DNA of 64,000 nt, taken from the NCBI RefSeq assembly GCF_036227565.1, contig NZ_CP109460.1:1860001-1924000 (forward strand). Direction: 5' to 3'. The stretch's first letter is position 1, and each line of letters opens with the position of its first letter. Shown here one piece after another: positions 28,137 to 37,247 of the stretch. A program made the position numbers and the translations under genes. The DNA is from Streptomyces sp. NBC_01454 (GTDB lineage Bacteria > Actinomycetota > Actinomycetes > Streptomycetales > Streptomycetaceae). A model generated the notes under the pieces. It searched no databases and was not told where the DNA came from. It worked only from the letters and a program-made list of their open reading frames with translations.

Positions 28137-29663
28137 TCAGTCCCCGGCGGGCCGCCGGTTGCGGATGCCCAGGCGGCTGTGCGAGCGCCCGTAGAGGAAG
28201 TAGATGACGAAGCCGGCCACCATCCAGAACGCGAACCGCAGCCAGGTCTCCGCGGGCAGATTGAGCATCAGCCACACCGAGGCCAGGACGGACAGCACCG
28301 GCACCACCGGCACCCACGGGGTGCGGAAGGAGCGGGGCAGGTCGGGCCGGGAGCGGCGCAGGATGATGACGCCGATGGCGACCACGACGAACGCGAACAG
28401 GGTGCCGATGTTGACGAGTTCGGCCAGGACGTCGATCGAGGTGAAGCCGGAGGCGATGGCGACGACGACGCCCAGCGCGATGGTGGACCGGTAGGGGGTC
28501 CCGTACCGCGGGTGGGCCCGGGAGAAGACCCGGGGCAGCAGCCCGTCCCGGCTCATCGCGAAGAACACCCGGCTCTGGCCGAGCAGCAGGATCATGCAGA
28601 CCGAGGTCAGGCCGACGGCGGCGCCGAAGCTGATCACATCGGCGAAGAAGGGGTGCCCGAGGACCTTGAAGGCGTCGGCGAGCGGGGCGTCGGTGGAGAG
28701 CCTGCTGTACTTCTCCATGCCGGTGACGACGACCGACACGGCCACGTAGAGGACCGTGCAGATGGCCAGCGAGCCGAGGATGCCGCGCGGCACGTCGCGC
28801 TGCGGGTTGCGGGTCTCCTCGGCGGCGGTGGCAACGATGTCGAAGCCGATGAAGGCGAAGAAGACCACGGCCGCCGCGGCGAAGATGCCCATGACCCCGA
28901 AGGTGGACGGGGTGAAGCCGAACATCAGCTCCGCCAGCGGCGCGGACAGTCCGCCGCCGGTCTCGCTGGGCCGGCTGGGCGGGATGAACGGGTGGTAGTT
29001 GGCGCCGGAGATCATGAAGGCGCCGGCGATGATGACCAGCAGGACGACGGTGACCTTGATGCCCACGACCACCGCCGTCACCCGCGAGGACAGCTTCATC
29101 CCGAGCACCAGGATGCCGGTCAGGACCAGCACGAGGATGCAGGCCAGCAGGTCGAAGCCGAAGTGCCCCTCGTGGGTGCCGGACAGGATCGTCGGCAGAT
29201 GCCATCCCGCGCCGTCCAGCAACTCGCGCACATAGCCGGACCAGCCGACCGCGACCACCGCACAGCCCAGGGCGAGCTCCAGGATCAGGTCCCAGCCGAT
29301 GATCCAGGCCGGCAGTTCACCCAGTGAGGCGTACGAGAAGGTGTAGGCCGATCCGGCGACCGGCACGGTGGAGGCGAACTCCGCGTAGCACAGGGCGGCC
29401 AGCGCACAGACCACGCCCGCCACGACGAAGGCCAGCGCGACGGCCGGCCCGGCCTGCTCCTTGGCGATTTTTCCGGTGAGGACGAAGATGCCGGTGCCGA
29501 TGACGACACCGACTCCGAACACGGTCAGATCGAGCGCCGACAGGGACTTCTTGAGTGCGTGCTCCGGTTCCTCGGTATCCAGGATCGACTGCTCCACAGT
29601 CTTCGTCCGGAACAGACCGCGATTGCGGCGTGAATCATGTGGTGTGCCGTGCTGTGTGCTCAT
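28137..29663 (-). CDS. APC-family amino-acid permease
   Basis: Cytoplasmic-membrane amino-acid transporter of 508 aa with about 12-14 membrane segments. The N-terminal motif LSALDLTVFGVGVVIGTGIFVLTG is the substrate-binding TM1 of the APC superfamily; AFIGFDIVATAAEETRNPQRD is the TM6-loop signature of the cationic amino-acid transporter group, suggesting basic amino acids, though this is not certain. GGAGG precedes ATG 29663. Converges on the DUF3237 gene; not evidently part of an operon. Confidence 0.88.
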   Translation of the reverse strand: MSTQHGTPHDSRRNRGLFRTKTVEQSILDTEEPEHALKKSLSALDLTVFGVGVVIGTGIFVLTGKIAKEQAGPAVALAFVVAGVVCALAALCYAEFASTVPVAGSAYTFSYASLGELPAWIIGWDLILELALGCAVVAVGWSGYVRELLDGAGWHLPTILSGTHEGHFGFDLLACILVLVLTGILVLGMKLSSRVTAVVVGIKVTVVLLVIIAGAFMISGANYHPFIPPSRPSETGGGLSAPLAELMFGFTPSTFGVMGIFAAAAVVFFAFIGFDIVATAAEETRNPQRDVPRGILGSLAICTVLYVAVSVVVTGMEKYSRLSTDAPLADAFKVLGHPFFADVISFGAAVGLTSVCMILLLGQSRVFFAMSRDGLLPRVFSRAHPRYGTPYRSTIALGVVVAIASGFTSIDVLAELVNIGTLFAFVVVAIGVIILRRSRPDLPRSFRTPWVPVVPVLSVLASVWLMLNLPAETWLRFAFWMVAGFVIYFLYGRSHSRLGIRNRRPAGD

Positions 29664-29796
29664 GGGCGAACCTCCGCCTGGACGACCCTCGCAACTCTCC
29701 TGAACTGACCGAGTCTCCGCAATGCCGGGAAACAGTCAGCTTCGGCGGGGCTCCGGGCGGCGGGGATTCACCCGATGGGGTGCGGCCGCGCGTATG

Positions 29797-29845
29797 CCGA
29801 TGGGCCGGGCGGAACATCCGTACGGATGACCGGCCGGCCCATCGG
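29797..29845 (-). terminator. Hairpin downstream of dxs
   Basis: Outer stem CCGATGGGCCGG/CCGGCCCATCGG (12 bp) with an inner CATCCG/CGGATG stem, starting 15 bp beyond the dxs stop. Probable terminator of dxs, no U-tract. Confidence 0.65.
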
Positions 29846-29859
29846 CGGCGTCTGCGGAC

Positions 29860-31881
29860 TCAGTCGCGGGCGACCTCGGCCGGCTCGGCCGCGCCCTGGG
29901 CGCCGGCCGCCTCCGGGGCGTCCGAACGGAGCGGGGTCTGCGTCTGGCCGTCGATCTTGGAGACCAGGCCGGTCACCTGGCGCGCGATGTCCGGCGCGGT
30001 GAGCCCGATCTCCGCCATGACCTCCTTGCGGGAGGCGTGGTCGAGGAACCGCTCGGGGATGCCGAAGTCACGCAGCGGCAGGTCCACCCCGGCGTCCCGC
30101 AGCGACTGGGCGACGGCCGAACCGACGCCGCCGGAGCGGATGTTGTCCTCGACGGTGACCACGACCCGGTGGGTGGCGGCGAGCCCGGGCAGCGCCGGGT
30201 CGACCGGCTTGACCCAGCGGGGGTCGACGACGGTGGTGGAGATGCCCTGCTTGTCGAGCAGATCGGCGATCTCCAGGCACATCGGGGCGAGGGCACCGAC
30301 GGACACCAGCAGGACATCGGGCCGCTTGACGCCCTCGGCGGGCTCGCGCAGCACGTCCATCCCGCCGATGCGTCCGACGGCCTCGACGGCCGGGCCGACC
30401 GCGCCCTTGGAGTAGCGCACCACGGTGGGCGCGTCATCGACCTTGACGGCCTCGCGCAGCTGGGCGCGGACCTGGTCGGCGTCGCGCGGCGCGGCGATCC
30501 GCAGGCCCGGGACGACCTGGAGGATCGACATGTCCCACATGCCGTTGTGCGAGGCGCCGTCGGTGCCGGTGACACCGGCCCGGTCCAGGACGAAGGTCAC
30601 CCCGCACCTGTGCAGCGCCACGTCCATCAGCACCTGGTCGAAGGCACGGTTGAGGAAGGTGGCGTAGACGGCGAAGACGGGGTGCAGGCCGCCGGTGGCC
30701 ATACCGGCCGCGGAGACCGCCGCGTGCTGCTCGGCGATGCCGACGTCGTAGACCCGGTCGGGGAAAGCCTTGGCGAACTTGTCCAGTCCGACCGGCTGGA
30801 GCATGGCCGCCGTGATGGCCACGATGTCCTTGCGCTCCTTGCCGAGCTCGACCATCTCGTCACCGAAGACGGAGGTCCAGTCCTTGCCGCCCGAGGAGAG
30901 CGGCAGGCCGGTGTCGGGGTGGATCTTGCCGACGGCGTGGAAGCGGTCTGCCTCGTCCTGGAGGGCGGGCTGGTAGCCGCGGCCCTTTTCGGTGAGGCAG
31001 TGGACGATGACCGGACCGCCGAAGCGCTTGGCGCGCGTCAGGGCGGACTCCAGCGCCTCGATGTCGTGGCCGTCGATCGGGCCGACGTACTTCAGGCCCA
31101 GGTCCTCGAACATGCCCTGCGGGGCGATGAAGTCCTTCAGGCCCTTCTTGGCGCCGTGCAGGGTCTCGTACAGCGGCTTGCCCAGGACGGGGGTGCGCTC
31201 CAGCAGGTCCTTGCCGCGGGCCAGGAAGCGCTCGTAGCCGTCGGTGGTGCGCAGCGTGGCCAGGTGGTTGGCGAGGCCGCCGATGGTCGGGGCGTAGGAG
31301 CGCTCGTTGTCGTTGACGACGATGACGAGCGGGCGGTCCTTGGCGGCGGCGATGTTGTTCAGCGCCTCCCAGGCCATGCCGCCGGTCAGCGCGCCGTCGC
31401 CGATGACCGCGGCGACCCGGTCAGCCGAACCGCGGACCTCGTTGGCCTTCGCGAGGCCCTCGGCCCAGCCCAGCACGGTGGAGGCGTGGCTGTTCTCGAT
31501 CACGTCGTGCGCGGACTCGGCACGGGAGGGGTAGCCGGACAGGCCGCCCTTCGCCTTGAGCTTGGTGAAGTCCTGACGGCCGGTGAGAAGCTTGTGGACG
31601 TAGGACTGGTGCCCGGTGTCGAAGAGCACCTTGTCCTTGGGCGAGTCGAAGACACGGTGCAGGGCGATGGTCAGCTCGACCACACCGAGGTTCGGGCCGA
31701 GATGTCCGCCGGTCTTGGACACCTCGTCGACAAGGAAGGTACGGATCTCCCCCGCCAGCTGCACAAGCTGCTCCGGGCCCAGTCGGTCCAGATCGCGCGG
31801 TCCCCTGATACGGGAAAGCAACGCCCTCCCGTCGCCCGCCACCACCCCGGCCGGACTCGCTTTGCGCGGCACCTCCTGCAC
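29860..31881 (-). CDS. dxs: 1-deoxy-D-xylulose-5-phosphate synthase
   Basis: First enzyme of the MEP isoprenoid pathway; condenses pyruvate and glyceraldehyde 3-phosphate using thiamine diphosphate. 673 aa. TPP-binding [16 protein letters not shown], the conserved catalytic His regions ([23 protein letters not shown]), the transketolase pyrimidine domain with [18 protein letters not shown] (catalytic Glu) and the C-terminal domain are all intact. The last 25 residues are an Ala/Glu-rich extension. GTG 31881 has AAGGAGG 5 nt upstream. Monocistronic, bounded by hairpins on both sides. Confidence 0.95.
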   Translation of the reverse strand: MQEVPRKASPAGVVAGDGRALLSRIRGPRDLDRLGPEQLVQLAGEIRTFLVDEVSKTGGHLGPNLGVVELTIALHRVFDSPKDKVLFDTGHQSYVHKLLTGRQDFTKLKAKGGLSGYPSRAESAHDVIENSHASTVLGWAEGLAKANEVRGSADRVAAVIGDGALTGGMAWEALNNIAAAKDRPLVIVVNDNERSYAPTIGGLANHLATLRTTDGYERFLARGKDLLERTPVLGKPLYETLHGAKKGLKDFIAPQGMFEDLGLKYVGPIDGHDIEALESALTRAKRFGGPVIVHCLTEKGRGYQPALQDEADRFHAVGKIHPDTGLPLSSGGKDWTSVFGDEMVELGKERKDIVAITAAMLQPVGLDKFAKAFPDRVYDVGIAEQHAAVSAAGMATGGLHPVFAVYATFLNRAFDQVLMDVALHRCGVTFVLDRAGVTGTDGASHNGMWDMSILQVVPGLRIAAPRDADQVRAQLREAVKVDDAPTVVRYSKGAVGPAVEAVGRIGGMDVLREPAEGVKRPDVLLVSVGALAPMCLEIADLLDKQGISTTVVDPRWVKPVDPALPGLAATHRVVVTVEDNIRSGGVGSAVAQSLRDAGVDLPLRDFGIPERFLDHASRKEVMAEIGLTAPDIARQVTGLVSKIDGQTQTPLRSDAPEAAGAQGAAEPAEVARD

Positions 31882-32038
31882 CCCTGCCTCCTTGCTGCTT
31901 GCTGCCGTGGATCGAGCTTGCCGATCAGATGAGTCTAATGTTGCGTCCGCCGCGGCGGCGCCCGGGCCTTGCGATGTATGTCACTCGGGTGACAGGGGCT
32001 CCGGCTCAACCTTTTTCCCCCGGGAGCGCACACGGACC

Positions 32039-32069
32039 GGCCCCCACCGGATCATGCCCGGTGGGGGCC
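32039..32069 (-). terminator. Terminator of xylFGH
   Basis: Perfect 12-bp stem (GGCCCCCACCGG against CCGGTGGGGGCC) with a 7-nt loop, 26 bp beyond the xylH stop. Confidence 0.8.
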
Positions 32070-32094
32070 GCTGCCGTCGAACGGCGGCCTGGGA

Positions 32095-33396
32095 TCAGGT
32101 CCGGCCGGCGGTCTTCTGCGTCCGGCGGGAGACCGAGTCGATCACGACGGCGGCGAGCAGCACCGCGCCGGTGATCATGTACTGGATCTCGCTCGCCATG
32201 CCGAGCAGGTTCAGGCCCTGCTGGATCGACTGGATGACCAGCATGCCCAGCAGCGCGGACCAGATCTTGCCCCGGCCGCCGAAGAGGCTGGTGCCGCCGA
32301 TGACGGCCGCCGCGATGACGTTCATCAGGGTGTTGCCGGAGCCCAGGTTCTTGGTGGCGCCGCCGGAGAGGCTGGCGATGAACAGTCCGCCGAAGGCCGC
32401 GAGCATGCCGGAGATGGCGAACACGCTGATCCGGATCTTGTTCACGTTGATGCCGGCCCGGCGGGCCGCCTCGGCGTTGCCGCCGACCGCGAAGATCTGC
32501 CGGCCGTAGGTGGTGCGGCGCACCACGAAGTCGGCGACGAGCAGGACCGCGAGGAACAGCACCAGGGCCAGCGGCAGGCCGCGGGCGCCCGGCGGCTCGT
32601 TCAGGACGTAGGCCACCACGAAGGCGATCACCGCGACCACGCCGGTGCGCAGCAGGATCTCGCTGAGCGGGCGCGAGGGCAGCGCGGCGGCCTTGCGGCG
32701 CCGGCTGTCCAGCAGCAGCGAGCCGGCGTAGGCGAGGACCGCGAGCACCGCCAGGCCGTAGCCGGCGCCCTTGTCCTCGAAGTAGTAGCCGGTGAGGGCC
32801 TCCACCACACTGCCGCTGGGCGTGTTGATGGAGCCCTCGTTGCCCATCATCCAGATCTGCAGGCCGCTCCAGCCGAGGAAACCGGCCAACGTGACCACGA
32901 AGGCCGGCACGCCGATCTTGGCGAAAAAGAACCCGTGCAGGGCGCCGATGGCCAGCCCCGCGACGATGGCGATCAGGACCGCGAGCCAGTCGTTGACCCC
33001 CTTGGTGACGCTGAGGACGGCCCACACGGCCGCGCCGACGCCCGCCACCGAGCCGACCGACAGGTCGATCTCGCCGAGCAGCAGCACGAAGACGATGCCG
33101 ACGGCCATGATCCCGAGGCCGGAGGTGTAGACACCGATGTTCGCGAGGCTGTCCGCGGACAGGAAGCTGCTGTTCTTGAGCTGGAAGACGATCGCGATGA
33201 CGACCAGGCCGATGACGACCGGCAGCGAGCCCAGCTCACCCCCGCGCACCCGGCGCTTGAAGTCGCCGATATAGCCGCCGAAGCCCTGCTCGCGGACGAG
33301 CAGACGGGGGTCGACGGCGGCCGGCGGGGTGGCGTCCACGGCGGCCGGCGCGTCCTTAGTGGGCTCGTCCGCCGGCTGCTTGGTGAGGTCACTCAT
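32095..33396 (-). CDS. xylH: Sugar (xylose-type) ABC permease
   Basis: Membrane subunit of a CUT2-type sugar importer, 433 aa, with an N-terminal cytoplasmic leader of about 55 residues and some 10-12 membrane segments. The family loop motifs GEIDLSVGSVAGVGA and TTYGRQIFAVGGNAEAARRAGINV are clear, as is the C-terminal NVIAAAVIGGTSLFGGRGKIW. The ATG overlaps the xylG stop (ATGA), so translation is coupled. The gene order rok-xylF-xylG-xylH matches the S. coelicolor xylose locus. Confidence 0.9.
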   Translation of the reverse strand: MSDLTKQPADEPTKDAPAAVDATPPAAVDPRLLVREQGFGGYIGDFKRRVRGGELGSLPVVIGLVVIAIVFQLKNSSFLSADSLANIGVYTSGLGIMAVGIVFVLLLGEIDLSVGSVAGVGAAVWAVLSVTKGVNDWLAVLIAIVAGLAIGALHGFFFAKIGVPAFVVTLAGFLGWSGLQIWMMGNEGSINTPSGSVVEALTGYYFEDKGAGYGLAVLAVLAYAGSLLLDSRRRKAAALPSRPLSEILLRTGVVAVIAFVVAYVLNEPPGARGLPLALVLFLAVLLVADFVVRRTTYGRQIFAVGGNAEAARRAGINVNKIRISVFAISGMLAAFGGLFIASLSGGATKNLGSGNTLMNVIAAAVIGGTSLFGGRGKIWSALLGMLVIQSIQQGLNLLGMASEIQYMITGAVLLAAVVIDSVSRRTQKTAGRT

Positions 33397-34184
33397 GCCC
33401 CGGCCTCCTTCTTCACCTGGTCCGTACGCGCCTGGCGGCGGGTGACGGCGTTGTCCGAGGCGCCGGTGATGGCGGCGATGATCTCTTCGTGGGAGGTGCC
33501 CTCGACGTCGAAGACACCGTTGTTGCGGCCCAGCCGCAGCACCGCGACCCGGTCCGCGACGGCCTGCACATCGGCCATGTTGTGGCTGATGAGGATGACG
33601 CCCAGACCGCGTTCCCGCAGCCGCTCGACGAGGTCGAGGACCTGCGCGGTCTGCTCGACGCCGAGGGCGGCAGTGGGCTCGTCGAGGATGACGACCTTCG
33701 GGTCGCCGATCAGCGCCCGGGCGATCGCCACGACCTGGCGCTGACCGCCGGAGAGCGCGGCGACCGGGATGCGGACGCTGGGGATCCGGATGGACAGGGT
33801 GTCCAGCAGCTCCTTGGCGCGCTTCTCCATCGCGATCTCGTCGAGGACACCGACGGTGCGGATCTCGTTGCCGAGGAAGAGGTTGGCGACGACATCGAGG
33901 TTGTCGCAGAGCGCGAGGTCCTGGTAGACGGTGGCGACACCGAGCTCCTGGGCGTCGTGCGGCTTGCTGATGCGTACCGCGCCGCCCTCCCATTCGATGG
34001 CGCCGTCGTCGACCGGGTGGACGCCCGAGATGGTCTTGACCAGGGTGGACTTGCCGGCGCCGTTGTCGCCGACGAGGGCGACCACCTCACCGGGGTGAAT
34101 CTCCAGGGTGACGTCCGTGAGTGCCTGGACGGCGCCGAACCGCTTGGAGATTCCGCGCAACGCCAGCACAGGCGTAGCGGACAC
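33393..34184 (-). CDS. xylG: Sugar (xylose-type) ABC ATP-binding protein
   Basis: ATPase of the xylose-type importer. 263 aa with one ABC domain: Walker A GDNGAGKSTLVKTISG, signature AALSGGQRQVVAIARAL, Walker B KVVILDEPTAALG, H-loop LISHNM. XylG and RbsA proteins of enterobacteria carry two fused ABC domains (about 500 aa), so this is the half-size form. GTG 34184 (VSATPVLALRG) is chosen because AAGGAG lies 9 nt before it; an ATG three codons upstream abuts the AAGGAG directly and cannot use it. A 321-bp gap separates it from xylF. Confidence 0.9.
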   Translation of the reverse strand: MSATPVLALRGISKRFGAVQALTDVTLEIHPGEVVALVGDNGAGKSTLVKTISGVHPVDDGAIEWEGGAVRISKPHDAQELGVATVYQDLALCDNLDVVANLFLGNEIRTVGVLDEIAMEKRAKELLDTLSIRIPSVRIPVAALSGGQRQVVAIARALIGDPKVVILDEPTAALGVEQTAQVLDLVERLRERGLGVILISHNMADVQAVADRVAVLRLGRNNGVFDVEGTSHEEIIAAITGASDNAVTRRQARTDQVKKEAGA

Positions 34185-34505
34185 GTGAATCATCTCCTTC
34201 GCCGCCGTCACAACGGCGGGGATGTGGTGCGTGAAGCAGGGGGCTTGCGGGGGACGGTCCGGGTCCGCGCCGGTACAGCGGCGGCGCGGGGCGGAGGGGT
34301 GTCGGACCGGTTCGGGGGGCGGGGTGGGACCCGGCGGGAGTGGGCCGGGACGGGGGCCGCGGGCGGTGCCGCGCGGCCCCGTCCGACCGGGGGTGCCGGT
34401 CCGGGGTGCCAGGCTGCCGAGGGCCGGGCCGTGGGGCGCCGGGGTCTGCGGGCCGGGCGGGAGAGGCGGGGCCTGCGGGCCGGAGCCCGCGGGCGGCCCC
34501 GGGCC
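34185..34505 (-). other. xylF-xylG gap with stem-loop
   Basis: 321 very GC-rich bases without a gene. Just beyond the xylF stop, 34468-34500 can fold as GGGGCC/GGCCCC outside GCGGGC/GCCCGC with a CGGA loop. In binding-protein operons such a structure often protects or attenuates the transcript so that the binding protein is made in excess. No internal promoter could be assigned. Confidence 0.5.
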
Positions 34506-35600
34506 TTACTTGATGCCGGCCGCCGCGCAGGCCTTCTTGACGTCGCCGGTGCAGATCTGGCTCGCCTTGTAGACCTTGTCCTTGATGATCGTGGACTCGA
34601 TGTTGTCCTTGGTCACGATCTGCGCGTCGTAGAGCTTGGCGGGGATGCCCTTGACCTCACCGCTGAGGCTGTCGACCTTGCGGTCCGTCAGGGAGTCGAT
34701 CTTCTCGCCCTTGAGCAGCTTGACCGCGATCTCGGCGGTGGAGTCCGCCTGCGGCTTGATCTGCTTGTAGATCGTGAACGCCTGGTCGCCCTTGAGGACC
34801 CGCTGCAGACCCGCGAGCTCGGCGTCCTGGCCGCCGACCGGGACCTTGACGCCCTTCTGCTTGAGCGCGGTGATGATGCCGCCGGCCATGCCGTCGTTGC
34901 CGGAGTAGACGCCCTGGATCCCGTCCTTGCCGAGCGAGTCGAGGGCCGCGCTCATCTTCTTGTTCGCCTCGTCCGAGGACCAGTCCGGGATGTCCTGCTC
35001 GTACGCGATCTTCTTGACCTGCTTGTCGAGGACGCTGTGGGCGCCCTTCTTGAAGAACGGCATGTTCGGGTCGGTCGGCGAACCGTTGATCATGACGACA
35101 TTGCTGTCCTTGGCCTTGTCGCCGAGCGCCTTGACCAGCGCCTGGCCCTGCAGGCGGCCGATCTTCTCGTTGTCGTAGGACACGTAGGCGGAGAGCTTGC
35201 CCTCGGCCAGCCGGTCGTAGGCGACGACCTTCACGCCCTTCTTGGCGGCCTGGTTCACCCAGGACTTGGTCGCCTTGAAGTCGACCGAGTCCAGAATGAT
35301 CACCTTGACGCCCTGGGTGATCAGCGCGTCGAACTGCTTCTTCTGGGTCTCGGTGTCCTGGGCCGCGTTGTTGTACCGCACCGTGCAGTCGCTGCACAGC
35401 TGCTTGATCTTCGCCTCCATCAGCGGACGGTCGAAGGTCTCGTAACGCGTGGTCTTGTTCTCCGGCAGGAGCAGACCGATGGTCTTGTTCTCGCCACCAC
35501 TGGCGGCCTTGCCGTCGCCGGCCTTGCCACATGCGGCCACGGAGAGCGCCATCGAAACGGCGGCAGTGCCTATGACGACGCGACGCGTCCATACGTTCAT
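34506..35600 (-). CDS. xylF: Sugar (xylose-type) binding lipoprotein
   Basis: Periplasmic-binding-type lipoprotein of a CUT2 sugar importer, 364 aa. The leader ends in a lipobox (SVAAC, Cys24). The mature part has the type I binding fold: IGLLLPENKTTRYETFDRPL, ALITQGVKVIILDSVDF, VKVVAYDRLAEG, YSGNDGMAGGIITALKQKG and VPVGGQDAELAGLQRVLKGD, all typical of XylF. First gene of xylFGH; the ROK regulator gene lies 140 bp upstream in the same direction. The intergenic region contains two dyads, described separately. Confidence 0.92.
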   Translation of the reverse strand: MNVWTRRVVIGTAAVSMALSVAACGKAGDGKAASGGENKTIGLLLPENKTTRYETFDRPLMEAKIKQLCSDCTVRYNNAAQDTETQKKQFDALITQGVKVIILDSVDFKATKSWVNQAAKKGVKVVAYDRLAEGKLSAYVSYDNEKIGRLQGQALVKALGDKAKDSNVVMINGSPTDPNMPFFKKGAHSVLDKQVKKIAYEQDIPDWSSDEANKKMSAALDSLGKDGIQGVYSGNDGMAGGIITALKQKGVKVPVGGQDAELAGLQRVLKGDQAFTIYKQIKPQADSTAEIAVKLLKGEKIDSLTDRKVDSLSGEVKGIPAKLYDAQIVTKDNIESTIIKDKVYKASQICTGDVKKACAAAGIK

Positions 35601-35674
35601 TGGGGTTGCCTCCCTGACGTGGCCGCGTCGTTGCGGCCGAGGTGGCTGGAAGTCAACTCGGACACCAGCCGACC

Positions 35675-35695
35675 GTCAAGGAGTAAATCCTTAAC
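35675..35695. promoter_or_regulatory. Candidate ROK operator before xylF
   Basis: Inverted repeat GTCAAGGA-N5-TCCTTAAC (seven of eight arm positions pair), about 75 bp upstream of the xylF start. Its position between rok and xylF makes it a candidate site for the ROK regulator. Confidence 0.45.
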
Positions 35696-35699
35696 GAGA

Positions 35700-35713
35700 T
35701 GACAACGGTGCCA
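35700..35713. promoter_or_regulatory. LacI-like motif before xylF
   Basis: TGACAACGGTGCCA matches 12 of 14 positions of the TGACAACGTTGTCA motif bound by many LacI-family regulators; partly palindromic. Next to the dyad at 35675. It could equally be coincidental. Confidence 0.25.
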
Positions 35714-35740
35714 TGCGTTAGCTGTGTGAACTCAGCGCTT

Positions 35741-36940
35741 TCACGCTAGGGCCGGGGCGTCCGCCGGCTGTCCGCCGTCCAGCAGGGAGGAATCGCCCAT
35801 CTCGCTCAGCACCAGCGCCAGCGCGCCCAGCACCTCGGCACGGCCGCCGAGGGTGCCGGGGACGATCCCCAACTGCCGTGCCGCACTGGGGATGGCGTAG
35901 CGCGACACCGACTCCCGGATCGGCGCGAGGACCAGTTCACCGGCCTCGGCGAGATCACCGCCGAGCACCACCCGGCTGGGATTGAGCAGATTGCACAGAT
36001 TCGCCACACCACTGCCGATATGACGGCCTACGTCCGCAATGACCCGCCGGCAGCCGGGGTCACCCTCACGGGCCAGCTGCACCACCCGCGCCATGGTCAG
36101 GTCCGGGCCGTGACTCGGCTGCAGCAGCGGGAGGACGTACCGGGCCGCGGTGAAGGTCTCCAGGCAGCCACGGTTGCCGCAGCGGCACACCGGACCGGAC
36201 TCGTCCAGCGTGATGTGCCCGATCTCGCCCGCCGTACCGCCCGGTCCGCGGTAGATCTGGCCGCTGATCACCAGTCCGGCGCCGACCCCGCTGGCGACCT
36301 TGATGTACGCCAGGTCGGAGGCCCCGCGGCCGCCGCCCCACACCAGCTCGCCCAGCGCGCCCAGGTTGGCGTCGTTGTCGACGTAGACGGGCACCCCCAG
36401 GCGCCCGGACAGCTCGCGGCTCGGGTTCGTCCCCGACCAGCCGGGCAGGATCGCCGTCGAGCCCAGGGTCCCGGATTCCACGTCGATGGGCCCGGGTACG
36501 CCGAGCCCGACGCCGATGACCTTGCCGGCGCCGATCCCGGTGGCCTCGATCAGCCGGTTGACCAGCTGTTCCGCCCGGTCGAAGCCCTCCGCGGCGGAGG
36601 CGTCCACATCGATCGGCTCGGCCTGCTCGGCGAGCACCTGATGGGCGAGGTTGCCGACCGCCACCCGCAGATGGGAGTGCCCGAAATCGACCCCCACGAC
36701 GATGCCCGCGTCGCCGGAGAGCGAGACGCTGCGCGCCCGCCGCCCGCCCGCCGAGGTCGGTGTCACCTCAACGGTCCCACCGTCCTTCAACTCACGAACG
36801 ATGTTGGAAACGGTGGCCGCGGACAGCCCCGTGCTCCGGGCGATCTCCGCCTGGGTGAGCGAGCCCGCCATCCGCACCGCGCGGACGACCCGCTCCAGAT
36901 TGGCCCGGTGCAGCGAGGACTGCGACCCCGGAGTCTCCAT
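35741..36940 (-). CDS. rok7B7: ROK-family regulator (Rok7B7-like)
   Basis: Transcriptional regulator of 399 aa. N-terminal winged HTH (SLTQAEIARSTGLSAATVSNIV), then the ROK sugar-kinase-like domain: VVGVDFGHSHLRVAVGNL, VGLGVPGPIDVESG, VYVDNDANLGALGE, the GxxGEIGH motif (GGTAGEIGHITLDESG) and the zinc-type Cys cluster CRCGNRGCLE. In S. coelicolor the ROK protein beside xylFGH is Rok7B7, which controls xylose uptake and influences carbon repression and antibiotic production; position and motifs match. ATG 36940 has GGGAG upstream; an ORF extension to 36994 is not supported. Confidence 0.88.
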   Translation of the reverse strand: METPGSQSSLHRANLERVVRAVRMAGSLTQAEIARSTGLSAATVSNIVRELKDGGTVEVTPTSAGGRRARSVSLSGDAGIVVGVDFGHSHLRVAVGNLAHQVLAEQAEPIDVDASAAEGFDRAEQLVNRLIEATGIGAGKVIGVGLGVPGPIDVESGTLGSTAILPGWSGTNPSRELSGRLGVPVYVDNDANLGALGELVWGGGRGASDLAYIKVASGVGAGLVISGQIYRGPGGTAGEIGHITLDESGPVCRCGNRGCLETFTAARYVLPLLQPSHGPDLTMARVVQLAREGDPGCRRVIADVGRHIGSGVANLCNLLNPSRVVLGGDLAEAGELVLAPIRESVSRYAIPSAARQLGIVPGTLGGRAEVLGALALVLSEMGDSSLLDGGQPADAPALA

Positions 36941-37247
36941 TGACTCATACTCCCGTCTCGGGCCGGGCTCCCCCAGCGGTGGCCGGGGAGGCACGACGAC
37001 CTCCGGCCGACCGCACCCACGTCGTCGGGGGACGGCCGTCGATTCAACATGTGAACCCTAAGCAGAACTCCAGCCGGGAAGTCTCGTCAAGGCGTTGAGC
37101 CCGGCATGATCGAGGGCCGGCCCGGTGGGAAGCCCGCGGGGCGGCTCCGTCGCCGCGGAGCCGCCCCGGGATGCGCACGTCGGAGCGCGCACAGGCAGAT
37201 GCCAAGATGGCGTAAAACAATCGCCGGTACGAACAGACGGCCGGGCC
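36941..37247. other. Intergenic region upstream of rok
   Basis: 307 bp. It contains the terminator of the ngc-like operon at 37138-37167 and, at 37043-37055, TTCAACATGTGAA with a TTCA/TGAA dyad, about 105 bp before the rok start. I see no gene in it. Confidence 0.5.
37138..37167 (-). terminator. Terminator of the ngcEFG-like operon
   Basis: Perfect 12-bp stem (GGGGCGGCTCCG against CGGAGCCGCCCC) with a 6-nt loop, 80 bp after the last permease stop. Confidence 0.75.
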
